64,000 nt of DNA from Anthocerotibacter panamensis C109 (GTDB lineage: Bacteria; Cyanobacteriota; Cyanobacteriia; Gloeobacterales; Anthocerotibacteraceae), in NCBI RefSeq assembly GCF_018389385.1, contig NZ_CP062698.1, positions 623,501 through 687,500 of the forward strand, read 5' to 3'. Positions 8,645-16,027 of this stretch are shown in pieces. The notes under the pieces are model-generated. The model was not told where the DNA came from and did no database searches. It worked only from the letters and a program-made list of their open reading frames with translations. The position numbers and the translations under genes were made by a program. How positions within the stretch are numbered: position 1 is the stretch's first letter; every line of letters starts with the position of its first letter.

Positions 8645-8695
8645 CGACGCGTGAGTTTTGACTTTGATCTGCTGATTGTCGGGGCGGGCGTAGGG
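8645..8695 (+). repeat. Right copy of the lpdA 5-prime direct repeat
   Basis: Identical to bases 1-51. This copy belongs to the intact lpdA gene. It begins six bases before the GTG start, close to where transcription may begin. Together with the left copy it frames an 8.6 kb insertion. Confidence 0.9.
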
Positions 8696-10021
8696 GGACA
8701 CGGAGCGGCCCTTCAGGCAGCCGCTCGGGGTCTCAAAACAGCCATTGTCGAATATCGGGAGATGGGCGGGACTTGCATCAACCGGGGATGTATTCCTTCT
8801 AAAGCCCTCCTGGCAGCAGTCGGAACCTTGCGTAGGTTCACGCACGCTGAATCCCTAGGCATTAGTATCGGGCCGGTGAGCTTTGACCGGACCAAGATTG
8901 CCGGTCATGCCGAACAAGTGGTCACCAAGATCCGCAGCGACCTCACCCGCAGTCTGGACAAGCTCAAAGTCACCACCTTGCAGGGAAAAGCCCGTGTGGT
9001 GGCTCCCCAACAGGTAGAAGTCGCCACAGTGGAGGGTCCGCAAACCTTCACAGCCCGAGATATTATCATTGCCACTGGCTCCCTACCTTTTGTCCCACCG
9101 GGTATCCAAACCGATGGGAGAACCGTCTTTACCTCAGATGAAGCGGTGCGCTTGGACTGGATTCCCGAGCATCTGTGCATTATCGGGTCGGGGTATATCG
9201 GTCTGGAGTTCTCCGATGTGTTTACCGCTCTGGGCAGTCAGGTCACGATGATCGAAGCGCTAGACCGCCTGCTGCCGGGATTTGACCCGGACATCGCCCG
9301 TCTGGCTGAGCGCATCTTACTCAAACCCCGCAATATTACGACCCATATCAAAACCCTGGCGCGAGAAGTCCATCCCGGTACTCCTGTACGTATTGTCCTA
9401 GGCGATGGGCGAGAGCTCAAAGCGGACGCGGTTTTGGTCGCCACCGGGCGCATTCCACTGACCCGAGAACTGGGGCTGGAGCACGTCGGCGTGGATCTAG
9501 ACCGCCGGGGCTTTATTCCGGTCGATGACCGCATGGCGACCCCGGTCCCCCATCTTTGGGCGATAGGAGATGCAACAGGCAAGATGATGCTCGCCCATAC
9601 TGCTTCTGCTCAAGGAGCCGTCGCGGTGGACAATATCAGCGGTCATCCCCGGACTATTGACTATCGCGCTATTCCAGCGGCGGTCTTCACCCATCCTGAA
9701 ATTGGCTCTGTGGGCCTGACCGAGCCGCAGGCCAAAGATGCGGGCTATCCGGTCGCTACGGTGCGCTCCTATTTCGGCGGCAACTCCAAGGCCATCGCCC
9801 AAAACGAGACCGATGGAGTCTGCAAACTGGTCTGGGATAAGGACACTGGTATCTTGCTCGGGGCGCATATTCTAGGCCCGGAGGCTTCGCTGTTGGTGGC
9901 AGAGTGCGCTCAGGCAATTGCCATGCACGCTACCGTCCAAGACTTGGCCCGGATCGTCCACACCCATCCGACGCTGTCGGAAGTGCTCGAAGAAGCCTAC
10001 AAGCGGGCGAGCGGGGTGTAG
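8651..10021 (+). CDS. lpdA: Dihydrolipoyl dehydrogenase (E3)
   Basis: 456 residues, GTG start. This FAD enzyme reoxidises dihydrolipoamide with NAD+ in the pyruvate dehydrogenase and glycine cleavage complexes. Seen here: the N-terminal FAD motif GAGVGGHGAALQAA, the redox disulfide GGTCINRGCIPSK, the NAD-binding GSGYIGLEF, the FAD-contacting WAIGDATG, and the C-terminal interface with the catalytic H-THPTLSE motif. Length is normal. The 5-prime end is duplicated at the left edge of the window, so the native upstream region may have been displaced by the inserted island. It is followed within a few bases by the DUF4350 gene. Confidence 0.95.
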   Translation: MSFDFDLLIVGAGVGGHGAALQAAARGLKTAIVEYREMGGTCINRGCIPSKALLAAVGTLRRFTHAESLGISIGPVSFDRTKIAGHAEQVVTKIRSDLTRSLDKLKVTTLQGKARVVAPQQVEVATVEGPQTFTARDIIIATGSLPFVPPGIQTDGRTVFTSDEAVRLDWIPEHLCIIGSGYIGLEFSDVFTALGSQVTMIEALDRLLPGFDPDIARLAERILLKPRNITTHIKTLAREVHPGTPVRIVLGDGRELKADAVLVATGRIPLTRELGLEHVGVDLDRRGFIPVDDRMATPVPHLWAIGDATGKMMLAHTASAQGAVAVDNISGHPRTIDYRAIPAAVFTHPEIGSVGLTEPQAKDAGYPVATVRSYFGGNSKAIAQNETDGVCKLVWDKDTGILLGAHILGPEASLLVAECAQAIAMHATVQDLARIVHTHPTLSEVLEEAYKRASGV

Positions 10022-10022
10022 G

Positions 10023-11153
10023 TTGCGCCATTACCGCTGGCTTTGGTTCGGATTGCTGGGGTGGCTGCTCACGGGTTGTGCGCTCCTAGAGCGCCCCTAC
10101 TCCTCCTACAACAACGGTCCCACAGGCTATGGAGCTTGGTTTGCCCTGCTCCAAAAACTCGACCTCGCCCCAGAGCGCTGGCAGGAGCGCTACAGCGACC
10201 TACCGGAGGGACCGGCCCTACTCGTGCGTATCGACAACAACGTAGAACCCAGAGCGGACCTGATCGCGTGGGTCCGTGCCGGGAATGTCTTGGTCGAACT
10301 AGAAGAAAAAACACCGTCCACCAACCCGACCCAAGACCGCATCGTGCCCGTGCCCGCCGTGCTCGGGGTCCATGTCAGCCGGGGTGTCCATATCCCTAAA
10401 AGCCTCACCGGACAACGTCAGGTCCTTGAGCAGCGCGTGCGCCCCCTCATCACCTCCCGCGAAGAAGCGGTGAATAGTTCCCTGGCGCTGGGCAGTGAAC
10501 AAAACCCACTCTTGGTCGTGCAACCGCTGGGCGACGGGCTGTATATCTACGGCGTGGTGGCGGACCTCGCCCTCAATCGCCGTCTTGACCAGCCGGACAA
10601 CTATCAATTTCTGAGCAACCTGATCCTGCGCTACCGTCCTGCCCCGGAGAGCCCGGTCTATCTCGATGAAGTCATCCACGGCTATGGACCCCAAAACCAA
10701 GCAGATGCCACCGAAAAGGTTTCCTGGTGGCAGTACTTGATGGCTTCACCCCTGGCCTTGCTGGGAGTCCAGGGACTGATTTTGCTGGTGGTCTGGGCTG
10801 TGGGTGAAAATCAGCCGTTGGGCCTGCCCCTCCCGTCCCCTGCGGGCAATCGCACCAACGGCACGGAATATATCCATGCCCTAGCAGCTACCTATGAGCG
10901 TGCCGGAGCCCGTCGTACCGCGCTCACCCTGCTGATCGAGCAATTTCGACGTACCGCTGCGCTCCGGCTAGGCAGCCACGCCAACCTCCCGACCCCGCAA
11001 CTTATTCATCTCTGGCAGCAGCGCACCGGCTCCACAGCTCAGGTACAAGCCCTGCTAGAGGAAGAGACCCGGACTACGCCCTTGAGCCAGGGTGAACTCC
11101 TAGCTCGCGTTGCGCTATTAAACCGCTTACATCATGAGGTAGACCTTGAGTAG
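10023..11153 (+). CDS. DUF4350 domain protein with lipobox-like N-terminus
   Basis: 376 residues from a TTG two bases after the lpdA stop; a longer frame would overlap lpdA by about 100 bases. The N-terminus RHYRWLWFGLLGWLLTGC ends in a possible lipobox (LTGC). The DUF4350 domain follows (SSYNNGPTGYGAWFALLQKL, then DEVIHGYG near residue 220). A membrane helix lies near residues 240-260 (LLGVQGLILLVVWAV), with a cytosolic tail after it. DUF4350 genes commonly neighbour moxR and DUF58 genes in membrane-assembly loci, and moxR follows here with overlap. The exact role is unknown. Confidence 0.85.
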   Translation: MRHYRWLWFGLLGWLLTGCALLERPYSSYNNGPTGYGAWFALLQKLDLAPERWQERYSDLPEGPALLVRIDNNVEPRADLIAWVRAGNVLVELEEKTPSTNPTQDRIVPVPAVLGVHVSRGVHIPKSLTGQRQVLEQRVRPLITSREEAVNSSLALGSEQNPLLVVQPLGDGLYIYGVVADLALNRRLDQPDNYQFLSNLILRYRPAPESPVYLDEVIHGYGPQNQADATEKVSWWQYLMASPLALLGVQGLILLVVWAVGENQPLGLPLPSPAGNRTNGTEYIHALAATYERAGARRTALTLLIEQFRRTAALRLGSHANLPTPQLIHLWQQRTGSTAQVQALLEEETRTTPLSQGELLARVALLNRLHHEVDLE

Positions 11154-12096
11154 TGTAGTAGAACTCGGCCAACGGCTACGCCAGAGCCTCAGCCAAGTTA
11201 TTGTCGGTCAATCCCCCGTGATCGAAGGCTTGATCATCGCGCTTCTAGCAGATGGACATGTCCTACTCGAAGGCTTTCCTGGGACTGCAAAAACCCTCCT
11301 AGTCAAAGCCTTGGCCCAACGGATCGCAGCCAAGTTTTCACGGGTGCAGTTGACCCCGGATGTCCTGCCTAGTGACATTGTCGGTACCAGCATCTACGAT
11401 TTGGACACGCGCCGTTTCACCCTACGCCAAGGGCCGGTCTTTACCAGTCTGCTGTTGGCTGATGAGATCAACCGCACCCCCCCCAAGACCCAATCTGCGC
11501 TCCTCGAAGCCATGGAGGAGCGGCAGGTGACCCTAGACGGCATCAGCCATCCCCTGCCCCCACTCTTTTGCGTCGTCGCCACCCAGAATCCACTGGAATT
11601 CGAGGGGACTTATCCGCTGCCGGAGGCCCAACTCGACCGCTTTTTGTTTAAGTTGCAGGTAGGCTATCCAGAGCCGAAAGCGGAAAAACAGATGCTCCTC
11701 AACTTCCAAAAAGGTTTCGACAGCCGCCTGATGACCCGCCAGCCGTTGGAGGCGGTTGCCACGACCGAGGAAGTCTTAGCCGCCCGCGAAGCATTACAGA
11801 CGATCACCATCGAGGATTCGGTCCTGGACTATATCCTGGAGCTGGTCCAAGCTACCCGCACCCTAGCCGACCTGACTTTGGGGGCCTCCCCTCGTTCTGC
11901 TTTGGCTTGGCTGGCCTGCGCCCGTGCTCATGCAGGACTCTACGGTCAAGGCTTCGTCACCCCCGACAATGTCAAAGCGGTCGCCCGCCCCTTGTTGCGC
12001 CACCGCCTCCTGCTCAAGCCCGAAGCCCAAATCGAAGGCACTACGGTCGAGCAGGTGATCCAAGCACTTTTGAATCAGGTAGCGGTGCCCCGTTAG
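11146..12096 (+). CDS. MoxR family AAA+ ATPase
   Basis: 316 residues from a TTG that overlaps the end of the DUF4350 gene. Walker A is GFPGTAKT, Walker [24 protein letters not shown], sensor 1 [24 protein letters not shown], and the C-terminal lid contains [11 protein letters not shown]. MoxR proteins act as chaperone-like ATPases that mature partner proteins, often VWA or DUF58 proteins; no such partner is in the window, so DUF4350 may be the link. The last bases overlap the end of the convergent cpdA gene. Confidence 0.92.
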   Translation: MSSVVELGQRLRQSLSQVIVGQSPVIEGLIIALLADGHVLLEGFPGTAKTLLVKALAQRIAAKFSRVQLTPDVLPSDIVGTSIYDLDTRRFTLRQGPVFTSLLLADEINRTPPKTQSALLEAMEERQVTLDGISHPLPPLFCVVATQNPLEFEGTYPLPEAQLDRFLFKLQVGYPEPKAEKQMLLNFQKGFDSRLMTRQPLEAVATTEEVLAAREALQTITIEDSVLDYILELVQATRTLADLTLGASPRSALAWLACARAHAGLYGQGFVTPDNVKAVARPLLRHRLLLKPEAQIEGTTVEQVIQALLNQVAVPR

Positions 12097-12917
12097 TACC
12101 CCACCGAATCCATGTGAATCTGTTGGCCTACCCCAAGATGGGCGATGCGCTGAACTCCGGTCTGGAGTGTTCCGTTGCTGTAGAGTTCAAGCCAGCGATA
12201 TCCCGGCAGTTGGGTATCAAGGGAGAATTCCTGGGTCTTAGGTTTGAATTGAATACAGGTGGAGGGGGTGGACATCAAAAGGGCGTTCCCTTGCTGCTGT
12301 TCAAACTGTTGGTGGACGTGCCCCCACAGGACTCCACGCACCTGAGGATAGGCTTGGACTACCCGCAGAAACTCCGGGCCATTTTTGAGGCCGATGTTTT
12401 CCATCCAGTCACAGCCCAGCGAGAGAGGATGATGGTGCAGACAGACCAGCGTATAGAAGTCCGGGTGCTGGGTGAGGCAGAACTCCAAGAGGGACAACTG
12501 CTCCGAGGCAAGATAACCCCCCACCTGATCTGGAAGCGTTGAGTCGAGCAGGATAATCTGCCAGGGTGGAAGCAACACCTGCCGCTGCACGAAGATCGGT
12601 GACCCGGCTAGGATCTCGCGCATGGCTTGGGGATCATCATGATTGCCAGGAATCCAGTAGGTCGGGGTCTGGAGCGAGAAGAGGGCTTGAGCTAAAGTCT
12701 GATAGGCCCCGCGTGAGCCATCTTGAGCCAGATCCCCGGTAGCCAAAAGTACATCAGCAGGCCAGTGGTGCAGCCGCATTTCTTCTAGAACAGCGTGAAA
12801 CGACTGCGCAGTATTCAAGCCTAGGAGTTTTTGCTCGGTTGTAGCGAATAGGTGCAGGTCCGTAAGCTGTACTACACGCCACAGGTCTTTGGGGGGGGGA
12901 GGAGCCACTATTGCCAT
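12093..12917 (-). CDS. cpdA: Calcineurin-like phosphodiesterase, CpdA type
   Basis: 274 residues. The metal-binding motifs of class III cyclic-nucleotide phosphodiesterases appear in order: DLHLF, GDLAQD, GNHDD, LHHHP and GHVHQ. The family hydrolyses 3-prime,5-prime-cAMP to AMP with Fe/Mn. A true cAMP substrate is likely but unproven. An MscS-type channel with a cyclic-nucleotide-binding domain lies 19 kb away in this window. The gene runs towards moxR and the two ends overlap by four bases. Confidence 0.88.
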   Translation of the reverse strand: MAIVAPPPPKDLWRVVQLTDLHLFATTEQKLLGLNTAQSFHAVLEEMRLHHWPADVLLATGDLAQDGSRGAYQTLAQALFSLQTPTYWIPGNHDDPQAMREILAGSPIFVQRQVLLPPWQIILLDSTLPDQVGGYLASEQLSLLEFCLTQHPDFYTLVCLHHHPLSLGCDWMENIGLKNGPEFLRVVQAYPQVRGVLWGHVHQQFEQQQGNALLMSTPSTCIQFKPKTQEFSLDTQLPGYRWLELYSNGTLQTGVQRIAHLGVGQQIHMDSVGY

Positions 12918-13113
12918 AGATATTTTTCGCTCCAGGGAGAAGGTGCCTGCTTGGACAGGAGACTTAATAGCATCAAAGGTACCAAGCTTTTATCTTACTA
13001 GACCAGGGTTCTATCTCCATACTGATTTCTAGCAGCACTAGGCCCTACAGTCTAGGGCACAGCCAAGGTGTCCACATTCTGCTATAGTAGCTAACATTTG
13101 ACATGCTATCTAC

Positions 13114-13809
13114 ATGAACCGTTGTCCACAACTCCTGGCAGCGGCCTGTCTTATTATGGGCCTTGCCGCTCCTGTAGTAGCTCAAGCTCTGACTCAGGCC
13201 CAAGTCTTTGACTCAGAAGCCCAACCTGGGCGACTACAGCCGAACGAAGTATTGATGGTGGAGAACCGTACCGATCTGGTCTTTAATGACGGGTCCGTCG
13301 CACGCCTCAACGGAGGTTCGCGCTTCCAGTTCCGGCCCACAGACCGTACGTTTGTGCTGGAGCAAGGGGCGCTGTGGCTTTCGGTTCCGCCCAACAATGG
13401 CGGACTCAGGCTATCTGTGGGAGGCGTTACGGCCCAGAGTCCGGGGGGGAATCTGGTGGGGCTCAGCAAGGCCGATGGCACGATTCAGTTTATCGCTATG
13501 GCCCGCGATCCGCGTGGCCCGGTACGGGTGAGTCGTCCCGGAACCAAGCCCCAATTCCTGGATGCAGGCCAAGTCCTTACGCTCAAACCCAAGGACCGAG
13601 CGCTGCCCAGACCCCAGTTTGTAGACTTGACTGACCTGCTCCAGTCAGAACTTTTCGCGGGGCTGTTGACCCCGACTCCTATGCCTTCGGCGCAGTCTGG
13701 ACTCCCTATGCCCCTTTGGGAGGCTCTTGCCCAGCCTTTGAGTGAGATTCGTCAGGCCCTCGCCTATCAGGATGAGTTGTTGAAGCGCGGCCTGCTGATT
13801 CGGCGCTGA
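13114..13809 (+). CDS. Secreted FecR-like domain protein
   Basis: 231 residues with a signal peptide (LLAAACLIMGLAAPVVAQA). The mature part resembles a FecR-type beta fold: NEVLMVENRTDLVFNDGSVARLNGGSRFQF, then LEQGALWLSVP and AGQVLTLKP. It would act in the periplasm. It is not next to a sigma factor, so a FecR signalling role is not supported. It converges on the DUF4330 gene with only seven bases between stops. Confidence 0.65.
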   Translation: MNRCPQLLAAACLIMGLAAPVVAQALTQAQVFDSEAQPGRLQPNEVLMVENRTDLVFNDGSVARLNGGSRFQFRPTDRTFVLEQGALWLSVPPNNGGLRLSVGGVTAQSPGGNLVGLSKADGTIQFIAMARDPRGPVRVSRPGTKPQFLDAGQVLTLKPKDRALPRPQFVDLTDLLQSELFAGLLTPTPMPSAQSGLPMPLWEALAQPLSEIRQALAYQDELLKRGLLIRR

Positions 13810-13816
13810 GCTTGGC

Positions 13817-14356
13817 TTACTTCGCCGTCACCTGATGGATACCAATGACACTGCCCTTGATGTCGTAACGGGCTGTCTCCAGTTCAATCGGCGTGGCAAC
13901 TTTAAGCTTGGTCCCCCCGACGACCGCCCCATCGTCGGTCATCTGTGCCTCAGCGCGTAGGGTCATGAGAATATCGCGGCTGTAGGGGGAGTTGATGTCA
14001 GGCACATAATTGATCTTGCCGTTGGGCAGCCCCACCGGGAGGGTATTGGGGAGGACTTTGACTTGAGCGAGTAGCACCTGTCCAGCAGGTTGGTTGCGGA
14101 TAATGATGCGGGGCCGGTCGCCTGCTTTGAGCAATTGCTCCGGGTCGGCGATGCTGAGACCCCGGACAAGCATCTGAAATTCCAGGAAGACAGGTTTATT
14201 TTGGGTGGTTTGAGCGGTGGAATTCTGCACGCCCCGGAGGCCAAAAAAGCCTACCGCAACCAACAGCAGCAGGACTAGAGCAGCCAGATCGATGACGTTG
14301 ATCCGCCCCCAGAGTTTGCCTTGTTCGTCAATCACGTTAGCGCTATGCCAAAACAA
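13817..14356 (-). CDS. DUF4330 family membrane-anchored protein
   Basis: 179 residues. A short cytosolic N-terminus (IDEQGKLWGRINVIDL) leads into one membrane helix (AALVLLLLVAVGFFGL), followed by a beta-rich domain ending in ETARYDIKGSVIGI. This matches cyanobacterial DUF4330. The function is unknown. It lies 16 bases after the upstream secreted-protein gene, so the two are probably co-transcribed. Confidence 0.8.
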   Translation of the reverse strand: MFWHSANVIDEQGKLWGRINVIDLAALVLLLLVAVGFFGLRGVQNSTAQTTQNKPVFLEFQMLVRGLSIADPEQLLKAGDRPRIIIRNQPAGQVLLAQVKVLPNTLPVGLPNGKINYVPDINSPYSRDILMTLRAEAQMTDDGAVVGGTKLKVATPIELETARYDIKGSVIGIHQVTAK

Positions 14357-14372
14357 CTAACCTACTGTAGCG

Positions 14373-15032
14373 CTACCAGCGAGCCCGTACCGGAGCAGGT
14401 GGGGCAGCGGGGGTCTCAGCGGGTGGGGTGAAAGGGGTATCCTGAACAAGCAGGGGAGCCTGACAGGGGACAGGGGCTGGATTTACACTCGGGGCAGGGG
14501 CTGAGACGGGCGTGCGCTCAAAGGTCGCATTGGCTAGGTACACGCTCAAGGCTCGGGGGTTGAGCGTATCGCTCGTGGCGCAGACCGGGTCAATGGTGAT
14601 CGTTAGGGTCCGCACGTTTTGTACATTGATTTGCAGGGGCACTTTGGCCTGTTGGGTGGTGAAGGACTGCCCGTAAATGCGGCGTCCATCCCCGAAGACC
14701 TGCACTGCGACCGGGCCGGTATAGCCCGGATAGGGCGCGAACGTCCCCAAGTCGGTCCTAAAGGAGGTCCAGGGGGACTTTGTCCCAAAATCCAGGGCGA
14801 CAAATGCTTGCTTGCGGCCCTGTAAAACCCAAACTTTTTGCTGGGTGGCTCCGTCAATGGCGAACTTGCCCGCCTCGACGTGATTATTGTCAAAAGGAAT
14901 CGTATCGTAGAGCGACAAGCTAGGCTCAGAAGTGGTCACAAACGACGCCACATCCGGTGCGCCCTCCACCTGTGCCTCGCCCGGAGTCGCCGCCAACAGC
15001 GTCAGGACACTCAAAACCCACCAACGTCGCAT
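14373..15032 (-). CDS. Secreted NPCBM-like domain protein
   Basis: 219 residues. Signal peptide MRRWWVLSVLTLLAATPGEA. Residues about 40-150 look like an NPCBM/NEW2 carbohydrate-binding jelly roll (GKFAIDGATQQKVWVLQG, FVALDFGT, VQVFGDGRRIYGQSF, TLTITID). The C-terminus is a Pro-rich tail. Binding to a glycan or cell-wall ligand is inferred from the fold. It is the first gene of a probable two-gene unit with DUF4330. Confidence 0.6.
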   Translation of the reverse strand: MRRWWVLSVLTLLAATPGEAQVEGAPDVASFVTTSEPSLSLYDTIPFDNNHVEAGKFAIDGATQQKVWVLQGRKQAFVALDFGTKSPWTSFRTDLGTFAPYPGYTGPVAVQVFGDGRRIYGQSFTTQQAKVPLQINVQNVRTLTITIDPVCATSDTLNPRALSVYLANATFERTPVSAPAPSVNPAPVPCQAPLLVQDTPFTPPAETPAAPPAPVRARW

Positions 15033-15114
15033 GATTCCTCACCCTTGCACGAACGTGCCTTTATACTACACACTTTGGGTGGGTTACTTAACGTTTTGAG
15101 GCGAGAAGGTACGC

Positions 15115-15981
15115 ATGACGATTATTCCGGGCCGCCTAGAGACTATTGTCCGGCTACTGCGCTGGCACAAACCGGCGGGCCGTCTTATATTGCTCATCCC
15201 CGCTTTATGGGGGGTCTTTCTGGCGGCGCGCGGGGTGCCCCAAGTGGGGTTGGTCCTATTGATGATCGTCGGGGCTTTTGCCACCAGCGCCGCCGGCTGT
15301 GTCATCAATGACCTCTGGGACCGGGACATCGATCCTTTGGTGGAACGCACGCGGGAGCGGCCTCTGGCTTCTAGAGAACTGACGGTCCAAGTGGCGGTGG
15401 GTGTTGGTTTGGTGGCTCTGCTCACGGCCTACGGTCTGACCTTTTTTTTGAATGGGTTGACCTTTTGGCTGTGCGTGGCAGCGGTCCCTTTTATTGCCCT
15501 TTACCCGTCGGCAAAACGCTTTTTCCCGGTGCCCCAACTGCTCCTGTCGCTGTGTTGGGGTTTTGCGGTGCTCATCAGTTGGTCGGCGGTCATGGGGCGT
15601 TTGGAGCCGGTCACCGCTTGGTTATGGGGGGCGACTGTGCTGTGGACCCTGGGTTTTGATACGGTCTATGCTCTATCGGATCGCGAAGATGATTTGCGTG
15701 TAGGGGTCAAGTCGAGCGCAATCTTTTTCGGGAACTACGCCCCCCAAGCCGTGGGGCTTTTCTTTTTGGGCACGGTGGCGCTGTTGGCGGGGGTCGGCTG
15801 GCAGATGCAGCTAGGATACCTCTACTTCCTGACGTTAGTCTGGGCAGGGGTCTGGTGGGCGTGGCAGTACAAGCAGTTAGTCCAGCCGGAAATTCCGGTA
15901 TCCCTCTACGGCAAGATCTTTGTTGATAATGTCAAGATTGGGTTTGTGCTCTTGGCGGGAATGATATTGGGGTTTAGTTAG
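15115..15981 (+). CDS. ubiA: 4-hydroxybenzoate polyprenyltransferase (plastoquinone type)
   Basis: 288 residues with about eight membrane helices. The two Asp-rich motifs of the UbiA superfamily are present: NDLWDRDID near residue 65 and YALSDREDD near 188. In cyanobacteria this enzyme attaches solanesyl diphosphate to 4-hydroxybenzoate in plastoquinone-9 synthesis. The start motif and length (about 290) fit. It is divergent from the NPCBM-like gene, with about 80 bases between. Confidence 0.9.
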   Translation: MTIIPGRLETIVRLLRWHKPAGRLILLIPALWGVFLAARGVPQVGLVLLMIVGAFATSAAGCVINDLWDRDIDPLVERTRERPLASRELTVQVAVGVGLVALLTAYGLTFFLNGLTFWLCVAAVPFIALYPSAKRFFPVPQLLLSLCWGFAVLISWSAVMGRLEPVTAWLWGATVLWTLGFDTVYALSDREDDLRVGVKSSAIFFGNYAPQAVGLFFLGTVALLAGVGWQMQLGYLYFLTLVWAGVWWAWQYKQLVQPEIPVSLYGKIFVDNVKIGFVLLAGMILGFS

Positions 15982-16027
15982 TCAGAGGGCCTACGGCCAG
16001 AAGTTCTCCTTTATATAATCGCTGAGT

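Noticed and set aside
9918-10022. N-terminal extension of the DUF4350 gene into lpdA
   Set aside because: The first 35 codons would overlap lpdA and show no family likeness; the TTG at 10023 gives a proper signal sequence.
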